From positions 124,001 to 188,000 of the forward strand of contig NZ_JNZD01000007.1 in assembly GCF_000725495.1 (NCBI RefSeq): a stretch of DNA of 64,000 bases, written 5' to 3'. Below are positions 56,601-64,000 of this stretch, in pieces (the first letter of the stretch is position 1; every line of letters begins with the position of its first letter). A program made the translations under genes and the position numbers. The notes under the pieces are model-generated. The model saw only the letters and a program-made list of their open reading frames with translations, was not told the DNA's origin and made no database searches. The DNA comes from Streptomyces aureus. Lineage in GTDB: Bacteria > Actinomycetota > Actinomycetes > Streptomycetales > Streptomycetaceae.

Positions 56601-57093
56601 CCTCGGCTCTGCCTCTGTGGTGCCGCCGCATAGGCCAGAGCACCCAGACGTCGACGTCATGCGTCCCAACAGCAAGGAAGTTGAGGAGGCCGCGGTCGAG
56701 GTCGCGATGGCTTTCGAGGCGGAGCAGGGCTGGGAGCCCGAATACCTCGGACACCTGATGGACGGCAGCGGTTTTGACATTCGCTCGACACGGACGCTTC
56801 CCGACGGCAGCTCACAGGTGCGCCGCATCGAGGTGAAGGGCCGCAGCGCCGCCTCGGGCGACGTGGGCCTGTACCGGACCGAGTGGTACGCCGCCCAGCG
56901 ATGGGCAGCAGGCTTCTGGCTCTACGTCGTCTACAGCTCGACGACGAGCCCTGTACTGATGAGGGTGCAGGACCCGTACCACACGCTGCCTAATGTGTCC
57001 GAAATCCGGCAGGTTACCGGCTATCGCGTACCAGGCGCTAGCATCCGAGCTCACGCGGTTATAGAGACGAGAGCTGCGGAGCGAGAGGAATAG
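53608..57093 (+). CDS. SNF2-type helicase with C-terminal DUF3883 domain (DrmD-like)
   Basis: This 1,161-residue ATPase is a superfamily-2 SNF2-like helicase. Motif I is DDPGAGKTIMAG with GAGKT at about 131-135, motif II is DEAH near 228, and QRMGRVHRIGQ near 590 is the SNF2 arginine-finger motif. A coiled-coil region (about 420-490) lies between the lobes. The C-terminal end (about 1026-1110) matches DUF3883 with GFDIRST and RRIEVKGRS, a restriction-endonuclease-like core. The layout is that of DISARM DrmD. GTG 53608 has GGAGGGA about 6 nt upstream. The next gene starts 1 bp after its stop. It is the first of a three-gene operon with DUF1156 and DUF499 genes. Confidence 0.87.
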   Translation: MSDVGERAKNRLIMLDGHFAHPVRVEHVESIGTGVFLVRVRHANGAPDETQVLESELDAALAKVAPKPELVNAQDLFLWVESQRIKHAFAHDPLFAVSMSGVRGLPHQIEAVYRHMLPQPRLRFVLADDPGAGKTIMAGLLLKELKLRGAVERILILSPAPLTTQWQDEMLDKFDEQFEIVSGEQVRHQLGQSPWERFPMAISSIDFAKRDDVRDELLRAQWDLVIVDEAHKASAFTKRGRDERVVKTKRYVLVEGVAQQADRLLLLTATPHSGDEDRFTRFLGLLDPDQFSTPDLVKKQISNDGNPYFLRRQKEDLVDEQNHALFVERHVRTQPFQLSTAEYALYQDVTEYVNTYLGSSGGSRGNAVALARTVLQRRLASSLGAIRSSLAKRADRLSDLVDQLTAMDPADRNRRLAALGRMPADSDFEDDGEAESDDIDEIVDDALATEVSSAEQISQLRTEVSELRKLVSHADRVRAQGDERKLVALRECLARAEFEELRDGRGKLLIFTEHRDTLSYLEDNLRRQGYSVCTIHGGHSPAERKRIQHDFRQNKQICIATEAAGEGINLQFCHLMINYDLPWNPVRLEQRMGRVHRIGQSADCWIFNFCATNTIEGQLLAGLHARLEAMRADLDGRVYDVIGELLTINGIDFERLVKETLANPTKANRDAAVAAINRLNSEKLAEYEKDTGIALAKKYVDIDWVRGQNFLSDERRLMPEYAEAFFLRAASRQRLRVERRADQLLRIEHVPVALRSEDLAAVKHRGRPDSEYRKLTFRKEERSRVEHEDSVLCSPGHPLFAALAESLERDLASDNVPQGAAAFVDPGALAPYFVHLFAYEVVGEDVHGASELAFAEVVAVIEDQDGLHRGPADVLHTLTPATPVEARKAAPLSPDQIKTATDWLRVEVQLSRSTAERNSRLDQAKLRASYLEEAMDAQKRRLEGRWDTYDAKVAAGDDSYRLQRDNAARQLKELKHRRASKLESLNRLGVVRSGKVTHLGSASVVPPHRPEHPDVDVMRPNSKEVEEAAVEVAMAFEAEQGWEPEYLGHLMDGSGFDIRSTRTLPDGSSQVRRIEVKGRSAASGDVGLYRTEWYAAQRWAAGFWLYVVYSSTTSPVLMRVQDPYHTLPNVSEIRQVTGYRVPGASIRAHAVIETRAAEREE

Positions 57094-57094
57094 A

Positions 57095-59806
57095 GTGCGC
57101 GACAGCAGTGACAAGCGGCTCATCGAAGACGTCATCCCGATCGACGTCATCAGCCGCACGAGCGCCAGCGAGAAGGTGGGCGGTCGTGTCGGCCACCCCG
57201 CATCGCTGCACCTCTGGTGGGCTCGTCGACCTCTCGCAGCCTCCCGCGCTGCCGTGTACTCCGCCCTTGCGCCGGCGGAAGGGCGGACTCGCACGCTCGA
57301 TGAAGAGTCGATCTTCTTCGACGCGCTGTGCACGTGGGGTGCCGAAGACCACGCCATTCGCACAGCGCGTAGCGAGGTACTCGCGGCTAGCAAGGATGGG
57401 CCGCCGAAGGTGGTCGACCTCTTCTCCGGCGGAGGCGCTATCCCCCTGGAGGCCCTGCGCCTGGGGTGCGAGGTTACGGCCAATGAGCTGAACCCAGTGG
57501 CTCACCTCATCGAACGCATGCTCCTGGAGTTCCCGCAGAGCTATCCCGGTCTCGCTGACGACGTGCGTAAGTGGGGTCAGATCTGGGTCGACGCGGCCTG
57601 GCGCGACCTGTCGGATTTCTACCCGACCGTCGACGGTGGCACTGGACAGCAGCACCTCCTCGCCGACGATGAAACCGAGCAGCGTCTCCCCCTGGCGTAC
57701 CTGTGGACACGCACCGTGCGCTGCCCGAACCCAGTGGCGCCGGAGCACGACGCCCATCTTGTGCGGCAGACCTGGCTTGGCCGGAAGAAGAATCGAGTCG
57801 TTGCCCTCAAGCCCGTGGTCGACCGCGATGCGTTGTCGCTGCGCTACGAAGTGGTTACGGGAACGACTGAAGATGATCTTGGATTTGACCCCGCTGAAGG
57901 CTCGCGAGGCGGCCAAGTCACCTGCCGCATTTGCGGTGCACCGGTGACGAGCAAGCACGTCAAGGACGAGGCCCGCGCCGGCCGCATGGGTACGGCACCG
58001 CTGGCAGCCCTCGCGGCAAAGCCGGGTCGGCGGGGACGCGACTACCTACCTGTTGGCGAATACGAACTCCCGGACGATGCGGAGTGCCTGAAGCGCCTTG
58101 AGGAACTGGACGTTGAGCCGCTCAACGAGCCGCTTCCCGGCACCATGCGCATCACAGGCGGAACGTGCATGGTTTACGGGTTCTCTCAGTACCGTGATCT
58201 GTTCACTCCCCGGCAGCTTCTTGCGCTGAGTACATTGGCCGCAGGTATTCGCACCGTGCACGACAAGGCCTGTGACGAGGGCATGGAGCCGGGGCGTGCA
58301 GCCGCACTGTCGACGGCATTGGCCATGGCACTGAACCGGGTCGCGGACCGACTGTCGAACCTGTGCCGCCTTGACACGAAGAATGAGGGCGGAACGAATA
58401 CGTTCGCCCGCCAGGCGCTGCCGATGGTGTGGGATTTCTATGAGGCCAACCCGTTCGCGGGGGCCTCGGGGGACGTGCGTAAATACCTCAAGGAAACCGC
58501 CGACCTCATCGAACGGCTGTCTACTCTTCCGAACGCTGCAAATGTTGTTCGTGGGTCCGCTGCCTCTCTCCCGCTGCCCAGCGACTCCCAGGACGCGGTC
58601 ATCACGGATCCGCCGTACTACGACAACATCTCGTACGCGGACCTGTCTGACTTCTTTTATGTCTGGCTGAAGCGGTCTGTCGGTTTCCTGTACCCCACGG
58701 ATCTCGGCGGGGAGCTGACGCCGAAGAGGAACGAGGCAGTGGTCGCTGCCTATCGCCACTCCGGCAGCAAGGATGACGCGCGTCGGCACTACGAAGACCT
58801 CATGGAGAAGGCGTTCAAGGAAGCTCATCGGGTACTCAAGCCCGGCGCACCGCTCGTCTGTGTGTACGCGCACAAGACCACCTCGGGTTGGTCCAGCCTG
58901 GTCGAGTCGCTCAAGAGCGCAGGCTTCACGATCACTGAGGCGTGGCCCCTCGACACCGAGATGCCGGAGAGGGCCGTCGGTCGCGGAACGGCCAGTCTCG
59001 CCTCGTCGATTTTCCTTGTCGCGCGTAAGCGCAGGCCCGACGCAGGTGTAGGCAGTGAAGCCGAGGTCATGGCCGAGCTCGGTCAGATCATCCTGGAGCG
59101 CCGTGCACGGCTGGAGGAGCTTGGCATCACGGGCTCGGACCTGGTCATTGCCATCGTCGGGGCTGGCCTTCGGGCCCTGACCCGGTACGAACGCGTCGAG
59201 CAGGACAATGGTGAGGTGCTGCCCGCTGAGACCTTCTTGGAGATGGTCCAGAGCCGTGTGCTGGACGCGCTCTTCGAGGGGCTCGCCGGCACGGACCCCG
59301 TTACCCGCTACTACGTGGCGGCCCAGTACTCCTATGGGTACGCGGCAGTCCCCTTCGATGAGGCCAACAACCTCGCCCGGATGACCGGCGCCAACCTCGA
59401 CGGATCCGGCGGCCTCACGACAGGTCCCAACCCGCTCGTGGATAAGGTCAAATCCACCGTCGTCCTCAGAGACTTCGAAGACCGTGGCGATGACGGTCGC
59501 CTGGGACAGCCAGACACCGAAGCCAGCGGGACGATGCCGCTCTACGAGATTGAGTCATCCGTCGCGCCGCCCCTCATCGATGTCGCACATGCTGTCCTTT
59601 GGCGTGCAGAACACCGTCCGGGAGAGGTTCGCCCCTATCTGATGTCCGTGAACGTCGATGCTGTCGCGCTCCGCCAAGTCATCCAGACCCTGGCAGGTCG
59701 GGCCCTGCGTGCCAGCTCAAGCGAGACGAAGAGCCGAGAGGCCAGCGCGGCAGAGCGGCTGCTGGTGTCGTGGAGGACGATCGTTGGTGAACGGGGGCTG
59801 CTCTGA
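57095..59806 (+). CDS. DUF1156 adenine-specific DNA methylase, predicted anti-phage
   Basis: This 903-residue protein has the DUF1156 N-terminus (about 7-70) with KRLIEDVIPIDVISRTSA then GHPASLHLWWARRPLAASRA, followed by the SAM loop VVDLFSGGGAIPLEAL near 106. A CRICG zinc-knuckle-like piece lies near 276 and the catalytic DPPY at 505-508 (DAVITDPPYYDNISY). The order, with motif I before DPPY, marks an N6-adenine methylase. DUF1156 proteins occur in predicted anti-phage loci with DUF499 ATPases and helicases. GTG 57095 is preceded by GAGAGG. It probably marks self DNA or senses modified DNA for the neighbouring helicase; that role is an inference. Confidence 0.85.
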   Translation: MRDSSDKRLIEDVIPIDVISRTSASEKVGGRVGHPASLHLWWARRPLAASRAAVYSALAPAEGRTRTLDEESIFFDALCTWGAEDHAIRTARSEVLAASKDGPPKVVDLFSGGGAIPLEALRLGCEVTANELNPVAHLIERMLLEFPQSYPGLADDVRKWGQIWVDAAWRDLSDFYPTVDGGTGQQHLLADDETEQRLPLAYLWTRTVRCPNPVAPEHDAHLVRQTWLGRKKNRVVALKPVVDRDALSLRYEVVTGTTEDDLGFDPAEGSRGGQVTCRICGAPVTSKHVKDEARAGRMGTAPLAALAAKPGRRGRDYLPVGEYELPDDAECLKRLEELDVEPLNEPLPGTMRITGGTCMVYGFSQYRDLFTPRQLLALSTLAAGIRTVHDKACDEGMEPGRAAALSTALAMALNRVADRLSNLCRLDTKNEGGTNTFARQALPMVWDFYEANPFAGASGDVRKYLKETADLIERLSTLPNAANVVRGSAASLPLPSDSQDAVITDPPYYDNISYADLSDFFYVWLKRSVGFLYPTDLGGELTPKRNEAVVAAYRHSGSKDDARRHYEDLMEKAFKEAHRVLKPGAPLVCVYAHKTTSGWSSLVESLKSAGFTITEAWPLDTEMPERAVGRGTASLASSIFLVARKRRPDAGVGSEAEVMAELGQIILERRARLEELGITGSDLVIAIVGAGLRALTRYERVEQDNGEVLPAETFLEMVQSRVLDALFEGLAGTDPVTRYYVAAQYSYGYAAVPFDEANNLARMTGANLDGSGGLTTGPNPLVDKVKSTVVLRDFEDRGDDGRLGQPDTEASGTMPLYEIESSVAPPLIDVAHAVLWRAEHRPGEVRPYLMSVNVDAVALRQVIQTLAGRALRASSSETKSREASAAERLLVSWRTIVGERGLL

Positions 59807-59851
59807 GGTGCTGGCCATCCACAACGTTGAAGTACAGGGGGTTGGAACGCT

Positions 59852-62662
59852 GTGAGTTCGAGCTATCGGCTGTCGCCCTGGACGCAGGTTGCACGTCCGC
59901 ATGATGACGTTGCGGCAGGCGTCCTCGACATGGGGACCTACGCGGCCAACCTGGCCGGGGTCTTCAGAGGCCGGGCGGGTATTGCACCCGTCTACACGGA
60001 CGCCGGTAGGTTCTATCAGGCGACGTATCTCACCAAGAAAATGGGCGAGTTGCTCACGGACGTCATGGACGTCCTCGCGGGTGGAACCGGCTCCCACGTC
60101 CTTCAACTCCGCACCCCCTTCGGCGGCGGTAAGACGCACAGCCTTGTCGCCCTCCTCCACCTGGTTCGCGACCGCGCCGCCTCCGTTGCTGCTTGCCCGG
60201 ACTTGAAGGACATCGCTGATCCAGGCGACGTGCAGATCGCCGTGCTGTCTGGAGAGGAACTCGACCCTCTCTCGCCGATGAGCGCGACAGGAGTCGAGAC
60301 GCACACTCTTTGGGGAGAACTCGCAGCGCAGCTCGGACGTTACGAGCTTGTTGAGCAACACGATCTGACGGGGTCCGCCCCGGGCGGGGATGTCCTCCGG
60401 CAGGTCATTGGTGACGGTCCGACTCTCATCCTCCTCGACGAAGTCTTGATCTATGTCGAGAAGGCCATGGCGCTTCAGCGGGCGGAGTCCACCGCCGGCC
60501 GTCAGGCCATGCTGTTCGTTCAGGCGCTCACGGAGGCCATCAGCGCCCAGCCTCGTGCCGCCATGGTCTACAGCCTTCAGGCCAGTGTCGGCGAGGCCGT
60601 CGGCGCTGAGGGGTTGTTGAGCGACCTGGACAAGCTCGTTGCCCGAGTTGATGCCAAGCGCGAGCCGGTGTCAGGCGACGAGGTACTCCGCGTTGTTCAG
60701 CGCCGGCTCTTTGCGGAGCTCGGCGACGAGGAGATCCACCGGGAGGTCGCACGGTCGTATTCCGACGTCCTTCGGAGGCAGCTGCTGGCCACCGCGGAAA
60801 CCGGCGACGCACGCCGAGAAGCCGAGGCTGCGGCAGACTCCCTGGAGAACCGGGTACTGGCTGCGTATCCCTTGCACCCCGACCTGCTTGATCTCATGTA
60901 CCACCGTTGGGGGTCTCTGCCTTCATATCAGCGAACCCGTGGCGCGTTGCAGTTCTTGGCGGCAGTCGTCCACGCCCTGTGGCAGTCGGGAGCGAAGAGT
61001 CCGCTCATCGGGCCGGGTGACGTCGACTTCACTGATGAGGCGTCTCGGGGTGCATTCTTCTCCCAGGTGGGCGAGAGGGAGCGGTACACGTCCGTGCTGT
61101 CGAGCGACGTCACCTCGGAGGGCGCGGGGTGCACGACGGTAGACCGAACGCTCGGGGCTGACAGCCCGACAATCGCACAGCTTCGGGTGGGGACGCGCGT
61201 TGCCACCGCCATCATGCTCTACAGCTTCGGGGCACGCGAGGGCGAAGACCGGGGCGTTCTCGAATCGGACCTCGTTCGAAGTGTCCTTGTTCCCGGCCTG
61301 ACCCGGAACATCGTCATTTCCGCATTGCACGATCTCCGCGAGGAGGAGCTGTACCTCCACTACACGGGACGCCGCTACCGGTTCGAGCCGACTCCCAACC
61401 TGACGAAACTCGTACGGGACGAAGCCAGCAAGCTCAGCTCCAATGAGGTGCTCACCGAGGTTCGTGCGGAACTTGACAAGCAGTTGCAAGGCAACAGGGG
61501 CGTAGCTCTGTGGCCGGAGACGCCTGGCGGCATCCCTGACGAGCGTTCCCTGTTCACGGTTGCCTACCTGCATCCGGACTGGTCTGAAGACCGTGATTCG
61601 CCGGAGAAGTTCATTGAACAAGCCGGCAAGGGAAGTCCACGGCGATACCGCAACGGACTCGCCCTGGTCCTGCCGGACAAGGCCCAGTTCGACCTCGCCC
61701 GACACGCCATAAGGCTGCGATTGGCCGCCAAATCACTCCTGGACCAGCACAAGAAGTACAACTTCAGCGCCGAGCAGATCGAGGAACTTCAAGATAAGGC
61801 GGCCAACGCTCGACGCGACGGCTCTGCGGCCATCGGCGCCGCTTACAGCACGGTGGCCATCCCCACGCGATCGAGGTCAGGCGACGCGCCCTATGTGCTT
61901 GAGCCTTCAGATCTCCGCACGATGCTGGCAGCAGGCCGTGCCCTCCACGAACGTGTAGTGGAAGCTCTCAGCCAGCGCGTGTTCAGTTCTGTCACCACCG
62001 CGAAGCTCGTCGCCTTGGCGGGCCTGGGGCCGGACCGGAAGGCGGTCATCTGCGCTGACCTGGTGGACTGGTTCTACAGCTACTACGAGTTCACCAAGCT
62101 TTGGGACAAGAAGGTCATCGCCTCGGCCATCGCGAACGCAGTCAAGACCTCCGAACTTGGCTACGCGGTCGGGCTTGTGCGAGAAGGGGAAGAGATTGCT
62201 CCCCGCGACGCTCGGCAGATCCGCTTCGGGGAACGCCTCACAGCCGATGAGATCGACCTCTCAGACGATGCAGCGATCCTCTGGCATGACTACGCCCGTG
62301 AGTGTCTGCAGGCGACCGTTGAGCCCGCCCCCAAGGCCCCCGAGCCCGATGAGCCATCAGCCCCCCAGCCCACGCCGCCGTCGCCGACTCCAAGTCCGCA
62401 AGGAGGCACGTCTAGCGGCGGCGCTCCCTCTGCCCCAACTCCCGGTGACAGCGTTCGGGTGGCGGACATTGAGGCGGTCCTCGACAGGTCTGGTCTCTTC
62501 AACCTGCGGCGCGCGCTTTCCTGGCTTTCGGATCAGCCGGGCCAAGTTCGCATCGAGATCAACATCCACGCGGAGGGAGAGTACGACCGCGTCTCCTTCC
62601 GAAACGGCTTGGTAGAGCCTCTAGAGGAAGCAACCGAGAATCTCGACGTCAACACGCAGTAG
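59852..62662 (+). CDS. DUF499 AAA+-like ATPase, predicted anti-phage
   Basis: This 936-residue protein is a DUF499-family ATPase. Walker A is TPFGGGKTHSL near 87-97 and Walker B is LILLDEVLIYVEKA near 191. A long helical region follows (about 300-750), then a Pro/Ser-rich linker (about 820-860) and a C-terminal domain (about 870-936). DUF499 ATPases accompany DUF1156 methylases in predicted anti-phage loci. GTG 59852 is used; its ribosome site (GGAA, 5 nt) is weak, and the 45-bp gap after the methylase is larger than elsewhere in the operon. Its length suits the family. It likely couples ATP hydrolysis to the helicase and methylase. Confidence 0.85.
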   Translation: MSSSYRLSPWTQVARPHDDVAAGVLDMGTYAANLAGVFRGRAGIAPVYTDAGRFYQATYLTKKMGELLTDVMDVLAGGTGSHVLQLRTPFGGGKTHSLVALLHLVRDRAASVAACPDLKDIADPGDVQIAVLSGEELDPLSPMSATGVETHTLWGELAAQLGRYELVEQHDLTGSAPGGDVLRQVIGDGPTLILLDEVLIYVEKAMALQRAESTAGRQAMLFVQALTEAISAQPRAAMVYSLQASVGEAVGAEGLLSDLDKLVARVDAKREPVSGDEVLRVVQRRLFAELGDEEIHREVARSYSDVLRRQLLATAETGDARREAEAAADSLENRVLAAYPLHPDLLDLMYHRWGSLPSYQRTRGALQFLAAVVHALWQSGAKSPLIGPGDVDFTDEASRGAFFSQVGERERYTSVLSSDVTSEGAGCTTVDRTLGADSPTIAQLRVGTRVATAIMLYSFGAREGEDRGVLESDLVRSVLVPGLTRNIVISALHDLREEELYLHYTGRRYRFEPTPNLTKLVRDEASKLSSNEVLTEVRAELDKQLQGNRGVALWPETPGGIPDERSLFTVAYLHPDWSEDRDSPEKFIEQAGKGSPRRYRNGLALVLPDKAQFDLARHAIRLRLAAKSLLDQHKKYNFSAEQIEELQDKAANARRDGSAAIGAAYSTVAIPTRSRSGDAPYVLEPSDLRTMLAAGRALHERVVEALSQRVFSSVTTAKLVALAGLGPDRKAVICADLVDWFYSYYEFTKLWDKKVIASAIANAVKTSELGYAVGLVREGEEIAPRDARQIRFGERLTADEIDLSDDAAILWHDYARECLQATVEPAPKAPEPDEPSAPQPTPPSPTPSPQGGTSSGGAPSAPTPGDSVRVADIEAVLDRSGLFNLRRALSWLSDQPGQVRIEINIHAEGEYDRVSFRNGLVEPLEEATENLDVNTQ

Positions 62663-63003
62663 AGCACGCACCGTTGGCTCAGATGGACCAGCGGGTGCGC
62701 GCATGGGCAGATTGAGCGCCGAGTCGACGGGTCGCCGAGCTCTGGGTATCTGACCGCGGCTCGGTTGCCAGTCAAGGCGGCCAATTCACCACTGGTTGGA
62801 GTCGTAGGCCGCCAGGAGAGCGGCACGGGCCAGGCGCGCGAAGTTCGCGAGCGCACGGTGGGGCCGCTACCGGCAGCGGCCTGAACGACCGCTGCCCAAG
62901 TCCCTTGCATCAAGAGGAGGGGGCGCCGGTCGCTGGAAAAACACGGGTACCCACTGCCTGCTCGCCGATACGGTGAGTTATTGAATCGGTGCGGGGAGAG
63001 ACG
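62663..63003. other. Gene-poor interval before the Abi_C gene
   Basis: These 341 bases hold no supported gene. A TTGCAT box near 62906 and an AT-richer patch near 62934-62950 could be promoter parts for the next gene, but no convincing pair was found. Confidence 0.4.
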
Positions 63004-63843
63004 ATGCAGCAGGATGTGAAGCCGGAGAAGGTCGTGCTCGCGGTCGCGAAGGCCATTGAGGCCAAGTTCACTCGTGGGGACTGGCTAGCACTTGCCTACG
63101 AGACGGGTTGCGCCGACCGAGTCCGGGATCACCCCAGACTGCTGCGCAGTCTGGACTGGAATGACGAGGACTATTCGGGCCATGTGCTCGACATGGTCGA
63201 AGAAATTCTCCGGCCGTCTGGCCGGACCGTCGGTGACGGTCCATATCGGATTGCTACCAGGGCCATCGATGCAGCGAACTTCGCCGTCGCTGAACGAATG
63301 CTTGGGCTCCCTGAGTGGCTCGCCCAGTACGAGCCTGTCCTCTTCAGCGACATCTACGGCAGTCAAGTGGCTGACGTGGGTGTAGATGAACTACAGGCGG
63401 CAGCCAAGGAACTCGGTCTTGCAGATGTCGACGAACACGCGGCCCGTATCCGGCGTGGCATCCGAGACGACCCAGCGCAAGCGATCGGCTCAGCTAAGGA
63501 ATTGGTGGAGACCGTCCTTAAGGCAGTGCTAGGTCTTCACGGCAACGGACCAGAAACGAAGAAGGACATTCCGTACTTGTTGAAGGAGGCCAACATCGCT
63601 CTGGGCCTGGATCCGGCAGGAGCAAAGGGCAGCGAACCAGGGGCCGTACAGCGCCGCAAGGCGCTTGGTGCTCTCACGAACCTCGTGAACAGTATCGCGG
63701 AGCTTCGGAACGCTGGGTTCGGGACCGGTCACGGACTAAGCCAACGTCCCACGCTGGATGTTGCGACGGCGCGGCTGGCAGTGTCCGCGGCCGTCACCGC
63801 TGCCACCTTCTACATTGAGGCCCACGCTGCGGAGCAGGCGTAA
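63004..63843 (+). CDS. Abortive-infection family protein with Abi_C-like domain
   Basis: This 279-residue protein has an N-terminal helical domain (about 10-130, with FTRGDWLALAYETGC and HPRLLRSLDWNDEDY) and a C-terminal Abi_C-like domain (about 155-275). The latter shows AIGSAKELVETVLKAVLGL, the later LVNSIAELRNAGFGTGHG and the final ATARLAVSAAVTAATFYIEAH helix. Such proteins are linked to abortive infection. ATG 63004 has GGGGAGAG just upstream; the longer frame starting at GTG 62989 lacks a site. It stands 341 bp after the DUF499 gene and may belong to the same defence unit. The stop is at 63841-63843, and the last 157 bases of the window hold no convincing gene. Confidence 0.75.
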   Translation: MQQDVKPEKVVLAVAKAIEAKFTRGDWLALAYETGCADRVRDHPRLLRSLDWNDEDYSGHVLDMVEEILRPSGRTVGDGPYRIATRAIDAANFAVAERMLGLPEWLAQYEPVLFSDIYGSQVADVGVDELQAAAKELGLADVDEHAARIRRGIRDDPAQAIGSAKELVETVLKAVLGLHGNGPETKKDIPYLLKEANIALGLDPAGAKGSEPGAVQRRKALGALTNLVNSIAELRNAGFGTGHGLSQRPTLDVATARLAVSAAVTAATFYIEAHAAEQA

Positions 63844-64000
63844 CCCAACAGCATCGCCGACAGACGCCTCTTGTTGGTACGACGTCGCCCTCGCTCCGCT
63901 GCACGGACGCTTCTTGCTGGGGGCTTGCAGTGGGGGCGATCGCCCAACTGAAAAAGCGTGCGACGCGGCCGAGCCGGTCCGTTCCTCCGGAGGCCACACA

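Noticed and set aside
1..64000. tRNA genes, rRNA, CRISPR arrays, integrase, replication origin or relaxase
   Set aside because: Scanned by eye for the tRNA T-loop pattern, regular spaced repeats and the usual enzyme motifs; none was found, but a computed search would be more reliable.

Overview
The window is high-GC, dense actinobacterial DNA. GTG and TTG starts are frequent, ribosome binding sites are GGAGG-like, and genes overlap by GTGA or ATGA. Several families are typical of Streptomyces: FxLD-type methyltransferase, SCO6880-like transfer protein, DUF4913, and an XRE regulator with a TPR-like tail. It reads as part of a large Streptomyces mobile element (conjugative plasmid or integrative conjugative element) with cargo. 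No tRNA, rRNA, integrase, replication gene, relaxase or CRISPR array was recognised, so the element's ends and origin are not in view.

Region 1 (1-13.7 kb) looks like small-molecule or peptide-modification cargo. A left operon encodes the tail of a methyltransferase-like protein, a SAM methyltransferase, a Nudix-kinase fusion and a methyltransferase-Nudix-FxLD methyltransferase fusion. An intact IS21-family element (5140-7712, 6-bp target duplication) lies beside it, followed by a nuclease-fold-like gene. A divergent XRE regulator then faces an operon of a 45-residue peptide, a JmjC/cupin-4 oxygenase, an aldo/keto reductase and an APH-like kinase. This has the layout of a RiPP-type locus.

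Region 2 (13.7-17.4 kb) starts with about 1.1 kb of gene-poor DNA holding strong inverted repeats. A leftward operon follows, with a cell-wall hydrolase, a helical protein and a small membrane protein.

Region 3 (17.4-45.4 kb) is a type IV secretion-like transfer operon: small membrane protein, VirB8-like, VirB6-like, SCO6880-like, VirB4-like ATPase, VirD4-like coupling ATPase, DUF4913 and TnpW-like proteins. It runs into a single 19.6-kb reading frame of about 6,500 codons. That giant protein joins a DarB-like methylase-helicase, a UvrD-type helicase and many duplicated small domains, which fits the 'polyvalent' protein class of phages and conjugative elements.

Region 4 (45.4-64 kb) is accessory and defence DNA. 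It holds a lipoprotein behind a CsoR-like palindrome and an AbiEii-like nucleotidyltransferase operon ending in a DUF1173 protein. Next is a lower-GC cytoplasmic subtilase with a separate propeptide-like partner, flanked by 14-bp direct repeats. Last comes a predicted anti-phage operon (SNF2/DUF3883 helicase, DUF1156 methylase, DUF499 ATPase) and an Abi_C-type gene.

All family assignments come from motif reading and memory of families; no database search was run.
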